From Armigeres subalbatus (taxonomy: Eukaryota > Arthropoda > Insecta > Diptera > Culicidae): 64,000 bases of DNA. Made by a program: the position numbers and the translations under genes. The stretch spans positions 154,530,452 to 154,594,451 of the forward strand of contig NC_085140.1 in the NCBI RefSeq assembly GCF_024139115.2, given 5' to 3'. The notes beneath the pieces are model-generated. The model ran no database searches, had not been told where the DNA came from, and was given only the letters and a program-made list of their open reading frames with translations. Positions 19,565-29,971 of the stretch are shown in pieces (the first letter of the stretch is position 1; each line of letters begins with the position of its first letter).

Positions 19565-20765
19565 AGCGATACCAGGTCACAACGCACCATCTGTTCATTG
19601 ATTTCAAGGCGGCATACGACAGTATAGACCGCGTAGCGCTATGGAAAATTATGGACGAGAACAGCTTCTGAGGGAAGTTTAGCAGACTGATTAAAGCAGC
19701 GGTGGATGATGTGCAAAACTGTGTGAAGATTTCGGGTGAACACTCCAGTTCGTTAATGGACTTTCGTGCCTGTTGTTCAACATTGCGCTAGAAGGTATCA
19801 TGCGGAGAGCCGGGTGTAACAGCCGGGGTACAATTTTCAACAGATCCAGTCAATTTATTTGCTTCGCGGATGACTTGGACATTGTCGGCCGAACATTTTC
19901 TAAGGTGGCAGAACTACACACCGGTCTGAAACGTGAAGCAACAAAAGTTGGACTGGTGGTGAATGCATCGAAGACAAAGTACATGCTAGTGTGCGGAACC
20001 GATAGACGGGGATACCTTCGAGGTGGTTGAGGAATTCGTCTACCTTGGATCCTTGCTAACGGCTGATAACAATGTTAGTCGTGAAATACTAAGGCGCATC
20101 ATCTGTGGAAGTCGGGCCTAATATGGGCCCCAGAAGAAACTGTGGTAAAAAAAGATTCACTACCGCACCAAATGTGTCATGTACAAGACGCTAATAAGAC
20201 CGGTAGGCCTCTACGGACCCCTAGCAGCACACATGTTTCACATAAGCTACTGCAACTCATATGTGACCAGATTTAGTCACAATCAAGTTGCTGCAACCAC
20301 TTTTGTCTGACTTGTGCTGCTCGGGACATGAAATATAGACAGTGCTCGAGAAGGACTTGCAAGTACTCGGGGTATTCGAGAGACGAGTGCTTAGGATCAT
20401 CTTTGGCGGTGTGCAAGAAGACGGTGTGTGGCGACGAAAAATGAACCACGAGCTCGCAAAGCTCTACGGCGAATCCAGTATCCAGAAGATAGTCAAAATC
20501 GGAAGGGTACGATGGGCAGGGCATGTTGCAAGAATGCCGGACAGCAACCCTGCAAAGATGGTGTTCGCCTCCGATCCGGCAGGTACCAGACAGCGTGGAG
20601 CGCAGCGAGCGAGGTGGGCACACCAGGTGCAAAACAACTTGGCGAGCGTGGGGCGTATTCGAGGATGGAGAGATGCGGCCTCGAACTGTGTATTGTGGCG
20701 TCAAATTGTTGATTCAGTGTTATCTGTTTAGATGTAAACTAAATAAATAAATAATAATAAATCAA
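19565..20765 (+). mobile_element. RTE-clade element, second subfamily, decayed copy
   Basis: Starts 5'-truncated at VTTHHLFIDFKAAYDSIDR and keeps fragments of reverse transcriptase in several frames: FNIALEGIMRRAG, FICFADDLDIVGRT, LVVNASKTKYML, and RRVLRIIFGGVQEDGVWRRKM, then RVRWAGHVARMPDSNPAKMV. It ends with a taaataaataaataataata tail (20737-20765), the tail type of RTE elements. Frameshifts occur near 19750, 20020 and 20150, and a 105-bp MITE interrupts it at 20219. Confidence 0.85.
20219..20323. mobile_element. 105-bp MITE with GGAC target duplication
   Basis: Ends are CCCTAGCAGCACA and TGTGCTGCTCG, imperfect inverted repeats. GGAC flanks both sides (20215-20218 and 20324-20327), and removing the element plus one GGAC restores alignment of the surrounding RTE with its relatives at the LYGHET region. 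A diverged copy lies at 37437-37540. Confidence 0.8.
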
Positions 20766-21260
20766 TTAGTTCTAGCGATCGATGTTCATCATTTGGATAA
20801 TCATCGATGGTCGTGCATGGTTCGCGCACATTGCACCGAGTCTCTCCCGATGCCACCATATGAAGCTTTTGGAACCACAATTAATATTTACGCGCCAAAT
20901 CATTTCTTATTAGTTGTACGACCATGATCAGTTTCAAATTCAATTTCATTGGCATATCGGTCTCGATGCTACTGGTATAGAGGAAGAAAGCAGCGTGTGT
21001 GCGAAAGCAGATGGGAACGAACGGAATCCGATAGTTATCGCTAGGTTTTGATTTTGGCCTAACGTGTTCTTCGGCCTATTGGTATTCTGCCGAATGGCTT
21101 TTGAGCCAAAGGCTTTCGGCAAAACGACCTTTTCCTGTAACGTGTGGGAAAATACGCCCGAATTTGTATGTGCTACCGTAAAGATCCTAAAAGTAAAGTT
21201 AAGGAGGTTGTTCAGTGTGGCAGTTGATAGATGATTTTCTCACGAACCCCCTTGCGTCTC
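20766..21260. other. Unrecognised, with TTCGGC-rich repeat motif
   Basis: Nothing coding. The stretch 21050-21130 has several variants of ttcggcctattggtattc and gccgaatggcttttg, a simple-sequence style motif that is internally repetitive. Confidence 0.4.
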
Positions 21261-21261
21261 A

Positions 21262-21572
21262 GGGCGCACTGTGGTCGGATATCATGAAATAATGGCATTA
21301 ATAAATAACTCCTTAGGGTTGCCTCATAGAAGTTTGGTGTCTTCCACAAAGTTGTTGCTAGATAAGTAGGCCTTTATATGGTGATAAAACTGTAGTTCGG
21401 AACTCTACCGCTGCGCTATCCTATCATGCTCATATAAAAAGTTAGCTGAAGCGCCGCCCTAGCGGTAGAGTTCCGAACTATAATTTCATCACCAAACTTC
21501 TATGAGGCAACCCTAAGGAGTTATTTATTAATGCCATGATTTCATGATATCCGACCACAGTGGGGCGCCCCA
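21262..21572. mobile_element. Foldback (inverted-repeat) element
   Basis: The left arm gcactgtggtcggatatcat (from 21265) through tcatagaagtttggtg (21339) is the near-perfect complement of the right arm (21490-21567). An inner pair, gttcggaactctaccgc (about 21393) and gcggtagagttccgaac (about 21461), extends the stem. The left arm has about 40 bp extra (tcttccacaaag to cctttata) that the right arm lacks. Confidence 0.85.
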
Positions 21573-21911
21573 CATTTTCTCTTGATTAAGACGATCGAAA
21601 GCTTTTTCGTAGTGAATGAACACCAAGTAAAGGGGTTCAAGGAATTCGTTGATCTACTCCAGAATGGAACGGAACATGAAATATTCCGGCACAGAATCCG
21701 GCCTGCTGCATCGGAAGAGTCGCATCGATCTTCTCCTAAATTCGGGCTAGGATAACTTTACATAGTACTTTGAGAACAGTACACAGCAACATAATGCCTC
21801 ACCTGTTATTGCATACAGTTAGGTCACCTTCACTAAGATACCCTACTTATAGTTGACCGGTAAAGCTGTGGTGTCCCCAGGGAATCAATATTCGAGCAAC
21901 GCCTAACAATA

Positions 21912-22720
21912 TAGGGTAAGACGGTATAATGCGCCCCACCTGGCCAAAACGCCCCCCTTTGATTTCTAGAAAACTATGCCTAACTATGGGTAAAAATCAG
22001 TTGGAACCTATAAATATTTGTAAAACCATCATACTATGTGAATGTGGAAGTATTTTTCTATTACACAATGAAAATAATAGCAAAATACAAAAAGTTACAG
22101 TTTTGATGTAACTTTTCATGTTTGTTTGCTCAACATTCTGGAGCGACTCTAGCATACTGTCCTGAACACTTGCACTGGAACACTCAGTTGGGCAACAAAA
22201 TAACTTTTCTCAGTGGTTAATATGATATAAAATTGCTTCCATCTTCAAAAATTAACGATTTTCGAAAACATGTTTCACTGGCCAAAACGCCCCAGTGTAG
22301 GCAGGGCGGTATGCCCTTACCAACTGTACACAAGCGCAGCGAGCCTGCAGCAGTTGCTTCCAAATTGTATGGACAATATTAAAATGTAATTCACGCCTGC
22401 TTAAATGGACTTATGTTGGTTTTTTAATGTCAAGCACATAAGGATTTGTAACCTTTTTATTATAGGATAGATAAAATACTAATACAGGGCTATGAAACGT
22501 GTTTGATTACGGTGGGGCGTATTGCCCAGGCACTTTTTGAAATCCAGTTTTTCACGCCTTTTCAAAAAAGCTTTATTACGTGTTATCTGTAATATTTTTA
22601 TATGACTACTCACGGGCAATGCATTTGCGACTTCCTGGACTACCAAATAACACAAAGTTTGCATAAATTGCGTTGAAAAGTAAAAAGTTTTAGGGGGGCA
22701 TATTATACCGTCTTACCCTA
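21912..22720. mobile_element. 809-bp TIR element
   Basis: Starts TAGGGTAAGACGGTATAAT and ends with its complement ATTATACCGTCTTACCCTA. Interior motifs gccaaaacgcccc and ggtggggcgtattgcc recur near both ends. It has no transposase-like frame, so it is non-autonomous. The right half is repeated at 6064-6256. A target duplication is not clear. Confidence 0.85.
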
Positions 22721-22724
22721 CCCT

Positions 22725-23135
22725 TTGTCATCAACAGAGTTTGTTACTGAAAAACGCATTTTGCAACAAGCCTTTGTACCTGAACCTGAACACAATATAA
22801 CAAGAATCATTTGCCTTGCATGCTTTGATATTTCCGAGAATACGAGGCGATTTTTATAATCAGCGTTAGATTCTCGAATATTTCCATGAAAGTAGAAACT
22901 TCAATAGCATAAAACCGAAATTTGCTCTAGAGAGAATGCAAAATAACGGAAAGAAAAGTTAGCAACAAAATTGTCTTCTTTTTTGTCGTGGACAAATTTT
23001 TTTGTATCTTTGTCATTATTATCTCCGACAAAACCAAGCTTTGTCGTTGGTTCTCTTTTGTCGCTTGTTTCGTATGCGCATCGACGAAAAATTGATTCCC
23101 TGGGTATCCCAGATGTTAAGAAATAAACGATGCAG
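22725..23135. other. No recognisable feature
   Basis: AT-rich spacer; one 81-codon frame on the minus strand (22901-23146) has no motif. Confidence 0.4.
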
Positions 23136-23870
23136 TAGTTAAGCATATATCAAGGGGTCAGTTTTGAGCATCTCGGCTGATATGTGATCTATCCCTGGGA
23201 CTTTGTTTGATTTCACGCTTTGGATGGCTGTTTGAATCTCTTGCAGTGATGGAGGTTTACTGCCGCTAACCGCAAGACGAGCACATCTGTATATGGGCCT
23301 CCATATACAGATGTGCTCGACTTGCGGTTAGCGGCAGTTTAGTACTGACGTGTGTTATACTTCGGATCCTAGGCATCGGTGATCTACAGTTTTCTCTGAG
23401 TGCGCAGTTTGCTGGTGGGCGATGAAGGCGTTCTTGATCGCGGTTCGTTGATCTTCCACGCTCTAACATCGCGGAATATCTGCAGCACGACCTTCCCGTT
23501 CTTCCACGAAGGACCTTTTTACCGTGGCATCTTCGAGTCGGCGTGTGTTGAGAATCGTCGTCGTCCAACTCTCTCCTCCTTGCCGACGAAACCGCACAAT
23601 GCGCAGGCGTATTTCACCGATGAGGAAATGGTGATCAGACGCGATGTTGGCACTACGTTTAGTTCGTAAATCAAGAAGACTTTGTACATTGGTTGATAGA
23701 ATAAAGAAATCCTCCAATCATCATATCGCTCCTGCCACAGGATTCATCAAAGAGCTCATCGTTTTCGTTTATTTTTTCAAGTACATGACGCGCCATGACA
23801 CGCTCATAAGATGTAATCCGTGTTGTCGGAGCCACGCATTGAAGTCGCTTTTTGGAACTTTATCCACGAC
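23136..23870 (-). mobile_element. RTE-like element, decayed, minus strand
   Basis: On the minus strand, 23717-23463 encodes TKRSANIASDHHFLIGEIRLRI, the catalytic SDH block of an endonuclease followed by its C-terminal strand, then RRLEDATVKRSFVEE. 23255-23140 encodes SLQEIQTAIQSVKSNKVPGID, a reverse transcriptase N-terminal motif. DFNAW near 23840 resembles the GDFNA block. Frames are broken. A perfect-looking hairpin sits between the two parts. Confidence 0.7.
23260..23337. repeat. 78-bp hairpin: 37-bp arms, 4-bp loop
   Basis: The arm ctgccgctaaccgcaag continues through cgagcacatctgtatatgg; after gcct it is followed by the exact complement except for one base. It lies inside the decayed RTE-like copy. 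Confidence 0.9.
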
Positions 23871-24420
23871 GATATTTTATTCACTTCTCGCTTCTCACCC
23901 CTTAAAATAAGCTTTTATTTTACAAGAACGAAAGCCTATAAATAAATCCAACAGCTAAAAAATAATTTATTTTACAAGTGCAAAAACTAACTTCTCGCTA
24001 CACCAAAAATGACTTATCAAGGACTAAACGTTTGAAACATTAGCATTAGCATTGAGCAATTCGCACAAATTCGTAGGTGGTACAAGCCTGGACTATTGTT
24101 TGAGAGTAGCATCACTTTCATCCGTTACTACAGATATTGATTTGGGACTATACCCTATATCTTATATGAAAGCGATGCTCTCTCCAATAGTCGATATCTA
24201 TCCTGGCCACGTGCTTGCGAATGCTGAGGAAGGGGAAGGATGGTTAGTTGGACACCTATTCAAGAAAGATGCAGAGCACTCTACGACCTCTCATAGGGGC
24301 CACGGGAGGTTTTGGAATTGTAAGTGTGGAAGGTTAAAACAGTAGGAATCGTTTTGATATAATGTAAAGCACAGAAAGAACTAAGATAGAAATACAACGT
24401 AACTAAGATAGAAATACAAC
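23871..24420. other. Unrecognised, possible dispersed repeat with 97-codon frame
   Basis: Frame 24052-24345 encodes a protein with no motif I recognise. The start (gcattgagcaattcgcacaa) has the look of a dispersed mosquito repeat, but I have no second copy in this window to prove it. Confidence 0.3.
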
Positions 24421-24490
24421 GCGAGCTTGAAATTGAACCCACGACTTTCTGATCATAAGGCAGAAACTGTAGCCACTAAACAACCAAGCT
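24421..24490 (-). mobile_element. tRNA-like SINE head, minus strand
   Basis: On the minus strand the order is tagtggctacagtttctgcc then gtgggttcaatttcaagc, resembling the A and B boxes of a Pol III promoter. No full tRNA fold is expected from it. Confidence 0.5.
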
Positions 24491-25135
24491 CATCAGTTTG
24501 TAACATACAGATTTAATCATAATAGAGGTTTATTTCTGCACAATGCCATAGACGGGGGGAACTGTGAAATGTGTATAATCACTAATTATCGAGTTGAATT
24601 TTTCTCTTATCCCTTTTGTATACTTCCCCCAGTATACCTTACATAGGGTTACTGCTCCTGGAATTCATCTCATAACTTCTATATGCCCATCCCATCAAAA
24701 ACATAGCAATTAAGAAGAATTCGATTTATTATTTTTGTGTTTTTTCCAGGAGTGAGCGTGCATTTTAGCAAAACAGCGAAGAGATTGGTGCTGTATTTCT
24801 TTATTCTGCAATGGGATGAGAATATGTTCAGTAAGATTTGAATGGGAACGATACATGAAAAAAATATGTGTCTGTAGACAATATCATTGCTCAAAATTAC
24901 ACTACCTCTGTGTTACCTTCACAGGTGTGTGGTTAGAGATTTCCGTTTAACATTGTTCAAAAAATAGTTTCAGTTTCTTTCGATTATCATTATCAGCCTT
25001 GCTGTACATTAATTAACACCTGACATCGACTTTGGATAGAAGGTTATTTAAAAATCGTATTGTACCGTGAAGAGATATTTTATTACGGAATCCGGTTATC
25101 TCTAGGAGAAACCAGTTAAGTACTTAAATGTGCGA
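24491..25135. other. No recognisable feature
   Basis: AT-rich spacer with short frames only. Confidence 0.4.
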
Positions 25136-25136
25136 C

Positions 25137-25357
25137 TATAAAAGCAGACATTAATGATTGAGGCTCGTATGTTGAGGGCCGGGTTCAATTCTCGGCCTCG
25201 CTAAGATATTTTCGAGTGAAAAAAATGTTCTTGACTTCTTAAGCCCTAGAGTTTGTCCTGACAGCAGTGTGAATTGTTTATTTATTTTATTTGCAGTTAA
25301 TAACTGTGACACTATCATAATGAGAATACTAAGCTACAAGGCGGCTATGTTTCAGTT
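25137..25357 (+). mobile_element. tRNA-derived SINE (diverged)
   Basis: A B-box-like ccgggttcaattctcggcc at about 25178 is followed by the common SINE 3' module (gcagttaataactgtgacac, then actaagctacaaggcggct). The same module occurs at 16908, 26880 and, inverted, 57370. Confidence 0.65.
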
Positions 25358-25998
25358 GTGGTATGTGTTATAAAAAAAACCGTGAGTTTCGAAGAATACC
25401 AATGAAATCAAATAATAAAAATCTAGGGAATAGCAATCAGTCGTCTATTTCACATTCGAACAGCGAAATCTCTCCAATAATAATAGATAGCATTATGGTA
25501 ATGCACTACATGAATCTACTGGAGAATATACTTTAATGCGATTCCTACTGTGGAAAATTTGATGTATTATTAATTACGTGAGCTTCTAGAAACAAAACGA
25601 ACGCTCTAAAAAATGTCATTGTGACGCTGCACGAGCGTGCTACGAACTGGTTCTGATTTCTGGGATTAGCGAATATATGCTATCTTCCGGACCGGTTCTT
25701 AAAATACAGCTCTTTCCAGTTTTTTCAACACAACATTATTAATATTGTATCGTGCCAGCGCCAACGAAAATGATTTGACTTTCTTAGTCTCAGTTTTCAC
25801 TCCAAGATATTGATAGGTACTCTTTTCATATTTTCACCCTTACTCGATGAACTCACCCTTATCCGGCATTCTGATAAGTTTCCTTAAACTAATTTCAACA
25901 TTTTACCTCTCTAACTCGATTTTCTACATTTCTCAATTATTGAAAAACAGTGTTTAATTGAGAGGTGATTAATATAAAGAGCAAGTCAAGTTTTAAAT
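25358..25998. other. No recognisable feature
   Basis: AT-rich spacer without motifs. Confidence 0.4.
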
Positions 25999-25999
25999 A

Positions 26000-26196
26000 C
26001 ACCCGATTCTTTTTTTACACGGGGGATGCGTTCCGTGTAAAAAAAGTTTTCAGTTCAAAATTTGAAAATCCGTGTAAAAAAAGTTTTATGATTTCTCGAC
26101 GAATCATGCAAAATGGAGCAACTTTGCAAAAATTTTGTATGGGATTTTTTTTATACGGCCGTGTAAAAAAAATCCGTGTAAAAACAGAATCGGGTG
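26000..26196. mobile_element. 197-bp MITE with repeated ccgtgtaaaa motif
   Basis: It starts CACCCGATTC followed by tttttttacacgg and ends ccgtgtaaaaacagaatcgggtg, an inverted pair. The motif ccgtgtaaaaa occurs about four times inside and cacgg in both orientations. Confidence 0.8.
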
Positions 26197-26770
26197 TCGG
26201 CCACGAACACCTAAGTCTGCTCCTGCTGCATTGTCCTGTCAGGTTTTTCATGGTAGTTCAGAATTCGAGAAGCTTCTGTTGTTTTTTTATAATTGCATTG
26301 GCGACATTTTAATTTACTTGGCAGAAATCATTTTACGCAAAAAACGGGAAGGCACTGTGACCATCTGAATCCAATGATTTGCGGATACGGCACATATGAG
26401 TTAAATTCTTCTGCCGTTCTGTAATGTGCGCATATTGAACAGTTATCCGATTATATAATTTTCATTGAAATTTTGACACCTTGAAAAAGGAAGCCAAATT
26501 AGGGTAGCCCGGGCAGATTTTGCTTGTTGAAACTAGTTTGTTTGCAGCCGGTTTTCTGGATTCATGAGGGCTCAAATGGTGAACAGTTATCTATGGATGA
26601 CAACTGGAACATGAAATGGCTCAGATCAATGGTTTTAATTAAGAGGTCGTACACTTATTACTGCCGTTTTCTTACGCACCAAATGGTTTTAAATAATTTG
26701 TATGAAAAAATCTAACGTGGGAGGAAGGGGCTAAAAACCCACAATAATCTCTTACGTAATAATTTGAAGG
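26197..26770. other. No recognisable feature
   Basis: AT-rich; one 63-codon frame (26524-26715) without motif. Confidence 0.4.
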
Positions 26771-26775
26771 GCCCT

Positions 26776-27000
26776 CCTTAGCCGTGCAGTAAGATGCGCG
26801 GCTTCAAAGCAAGACCATGCTGACGGTGGCTGAGTTAGATTGGAAATTGTATCGACTTCCCTGGGCATAAAAGTATCATCATGTTAGCCTCATGATATAC
26901 GAATGCAGAAATGGTAATTTGGCTTAGAAACCTCGCAGTTAATAACTGTGGAAGTGCTTAATGAACACTAAGCTGCAAGGCGGCTCTGTCCCTATTGGAC
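26776..27000 (+). mobile_element. tRNA-derived SINE (most complete copy)
   Basis: The head tagccgtgcagtaagatgcg and ggctgagttagattgg correspond to decayed A and B boxes; the body gacttccctgggcataaaag and the 3' module through ctaagctgcaaggcggctct follow. Aedes SINEs of the Feilai type have this kind of organisation; the family name is a likeness only. Confidence 0.75.
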
Positions 27001-27240
27001 TAATTGGTCTATCAGGTCAACTGGGCTCAATATAAAGCCAATAGCAACCAATGGTGTCCATACAGGCCCTTAGAGGCTTTGTGGATGATTTACAATTTGA
27101 AATATCTAAACCGGATGATCTAAGTTATCCAAATGATTCTGGAATTCAGATGAAGTGGTACCAAAGCAACTGGGCTCGGTATAAAGCCAATAGCAACCCA
27201 TGATGTCCATACAGGTCCTTAGAAGCCATGTGCAAAATTT
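27001..27240 (+). repeat. Tandem dimer of ~155-bp repeat
   Basis: The block caactgggctc..tataaagccaatagcaacc followed by atg(a/g)tgtccatacagg occurs near 27017 and again near 27168. The same block, diverged, is found at 56085-56130 inside a foldback element. Confidence 0.7.
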
Positions 27241-27249
27241 ATGATTTAT

Positions 27250-28710
27250 ATGTGTCCAGGGACAGCAGGCACTATGGGCAGCAGGGATAATCCCTGTCCA
27301 AGGGCTTGACGATCCCTCCCCAGGCCATCTGCGAGTTGTGGGGCTTGCCTAGGATGTGGTGGGGTTTGACAGTAGGCTCTGTTAAATTCCTATAAAAGCT
27401 GCATGTATCCGCAAGTAGGCCCCATCAAAACGACCGTGTGCCGCATAAAGCGCACAAGCCCAAGTCCTGGCGTCAGGCTGGACACAAAACAGACCTGACA
27501 CGACGACCCTCCGACGAGACAGGAGGTTTGCGCAGGCCCAATAAGCCGCCTGGAAAACCAATAATTACGAGCAATATAAGAGAAAATTCGACTCGATATA
27601 ATCAGCAAAGACCTAGGCGACGAATAAAGGATCACGATTGAAGCTTGGAACATAGAACTGCAAGTCACTAGGTTTCGCAGGTTGCGACAGGATGATCTAA
27701 GATGAATTAAATCCCCGTAACTTCGACGTCGTGGTGCTGCAGAAGATTTGCTGGACAGGACAGAAAGTGTGGAAAAGCGGGCATCGAGCGGCTACCTTCT
27801 GCCAAAGCTGTGGCACCACCCACGAGCTGGGAACCGGCTTCATAGTACTGGGTAAGATGCGCCAACGTGTGATTGGGTGGCAGTCAATCAACGCAAGGAT
27901 GTGCAAGCTGAGGATAAAAGGCCGTTTCTTCAACTATAGCATCATCAACGTGAACTACCCACACGAAGGGAGACCGGACGACGAGAAAGAAGCGTTCTAC
28001 GCACAGCTAGGGCAGACATACGATGGATGCCAACTGCGGGACGTCAAAATCGTCATCGGCGACATGAATGCTCAGGTAGGAAGGGAGGAAATGTATAGAC
28101 CGGTCATCGGACCGTATCGAATGTTAACGGCCATTGATGCATAAACTTCGCACCTTCTTTCCCGCAAAAATATCTACAAGACCACATGGAGATCACCTAA
28201 CCAAGAAACGGAAAACCAAATCAACCACGTTCTAATCGACGGTAAATTCTTCTCTGACATCACGAACGTCCGCATTTACCGCAGTGCGAATATTGAATCC
28301 GACCACTACCTCGTTGCTGTATGCCTGCGCTCAAGACTCTCGACGGTGTACAACACGCGTCGAAGTCGAACGCCGCGGCTTAACATTGGGCGGCTACAAG
28401 ACGGTAGACTAGCCCAAGGATACGCGCAGCAGCTGGAAGTGGCACTCCCAACGGAAGAGCAGCTAGGCGCAGCGTCTCTTGAAGATGGCTGGAGAGATAT
28501 TCGATCCGCCATTGGTAGCACCGCAACTGGTGCACTTGGTACGATGCCCCGGGATCAGATGAACGTCTGACATGGGCGAGATTGCTGCAACACCGCACGA
28601 GGGCGAAAGAGGCAAGATTAAACGGGCGCGGAAGAGACGGAGCAACTGTACCGCGCTAATAACACACGAAAGTTCTAACTATGAGAAGTTGTACCGTTTA
28701 CGTAAGGGCC
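27250..28710 (+). mobile_element. RTE-clade element, copy 2a (5' half, plus strand)
   Basis: Leader from 27261 (cagcaggcactatgggcagc), endonuclease from about 27720: VVVLQKICWTGQKVW, NYSIINVNYPHEGRP, VKIVIGDMNAQVGREE (catalytic N), then NQETENQINHVLIDG and IESDHYLVAVC (catalytic SDH) in a second frame after a stop at 28142. The post-endonuclease linker runs to about 28710, where it meets an opposite-strand copy. It has no reverse transcriptase. Confidence 0.9.
27731..28144 (+). pseudogene. RTE endonuclease, N-terminal two thirds
   Basis: 137 codons are open, covering the first catalytic glutamate region to GDMNAQVG. The frame ends at 28142 and the remainder of the domain (28150-28320) continues in another frame. 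The element's EN would nick the target DNA. Confidence 0.85.
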
Positions 28711-29065
28711 ACGTGCCATCTTCATCTGCCACATCGCCATTCAGGTGTTCTTCGTAGTGCTGCCGCCACCTTTGGATCACCTCACGCTCGTCCGTAAGAA
28801 GGTTCCCGTTTATGTCCTTACACATATCAGGCTGTGGCACGTGGCCCTTACGTAAACGGTTTAACTTCTCATAGAACTTTCGTGTGTTATTAGCGCGGTA
28901 CAGTTGCTCCGTGTCTTCACGGTCTCGATCTTCCTGCTGGCGCTTTTTCCTCCGGAAAATCGAGTTTTGTCTGTTTCGCGCCCGTTTATATCGTGCCTCG
29001 TTCGCCCTCGTACGGTGTTGCAGCAATCTCGCCCATGCTGCATTCTTCTCTTCCACTAACTGCTC

Positions 29066-29971
29066 AGGTAGTCTGCTTCCATACTAGGTAAAACGGCCTG
29101 TTCCTCCGTACACGGGACAAAACAAAAGCTCTTAAATGAGACAAAACAAAATTTGCTCTTACCGAGACAAAAACCCCCCAAACTCTTAATTGAGACAAAA
29201 TGAAACGCCCCCTCAAACAAAACTCTTAATTGAGACAAAATACTACTAATCGCTCGATAGAAGAGAGATGAAAGTAAAACGAATGACATTAGCGTGTCAC
29301 TTCGAACCTGTGTGGAAAATTCGGCTACCTTTATTACAACACCATTATTCATAAAGCAAATAATATGATGGGTTTTATAAAACGTTTCTGCTATAACTTT
29401 CATGACCCTTACACAATTAAAACATTATATATTGCTTATGTAAGGTCGATACTGGAATATTGCAGCATTGTATGGTCTCCATTTTCAATAGCACACGAAG
29501 AAAGATTAGAATCAGTACAAAAACAATTCCTATTATTTGCTCTTCGTAAATTAGGTTGGACAACATTCCCACTTCCATCATATGAGGCACGCTGCAAGCT
29601 TATAAACATTCAATCTTTGAAAGAGCGTCGTGAAACTGCAATGGTTTCATTTATTAACGATATAGTATCGCAGCGTATTGATTCAACAAACATTTTATCG
29701 AAATTAAATTTCTACATACCATCTCGACAACTGCGTCATCGACATACATTTTTAATTAATCACTGCCGTACAAATTATGCAAAATTCGGACCTCTCAATC
29801 AGATGATGGCCATCTATAATCAACACTGCGAAACTATTGACTTTACAATGTCTCGGCAGAACCTAAAAAAATATTTTGTCACAATTCGAAACCTACACAT
29901 CTAAATTTACATTAAATCGCAAAATTAAACACTACTTAACCAAACTATTTTTATTTTTATACACTATAATA
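29066..29971 (+). mobile_element. Non-LTR retrotransposon (jockey/CR1-like), 5' leader joined to C-terminus
   Basis: The left part has at least three variants of ctcttaattgagacaaaa (29120-29250), a leader-type tandem motif. The right part encodes the ORF2 tail: NTIIHKANNMMGFIKR, AYVRSILEYCSIVWSPF, RLESVQKQFLLFALRKLGW, then RRETAMVSFINDIVSQ. The coding centre is missing, as in the element at 7747-9250. It is inserted into RTE copy 2b. Confidence 0.8.
29365..29904 (+). pseudogene. C-terminal fragment of non-LTR reverse transcriptase ORF
   Basis: 179 codons are open. The motif LYIAYVRSILEYCSIVWSP is the thumb/C-terminal block of jockey- and CR1-type enzymes, followed by the VQKQFLLFAL helix. 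The catalytic FADD box is not present, so no activity is expected. Confidence 0.85.

Noticed and set aside
20273..20704. 143-codon minus-strand frame
   Set aside because: Shadow of the RTE reverse transcriptase on the plus strand.
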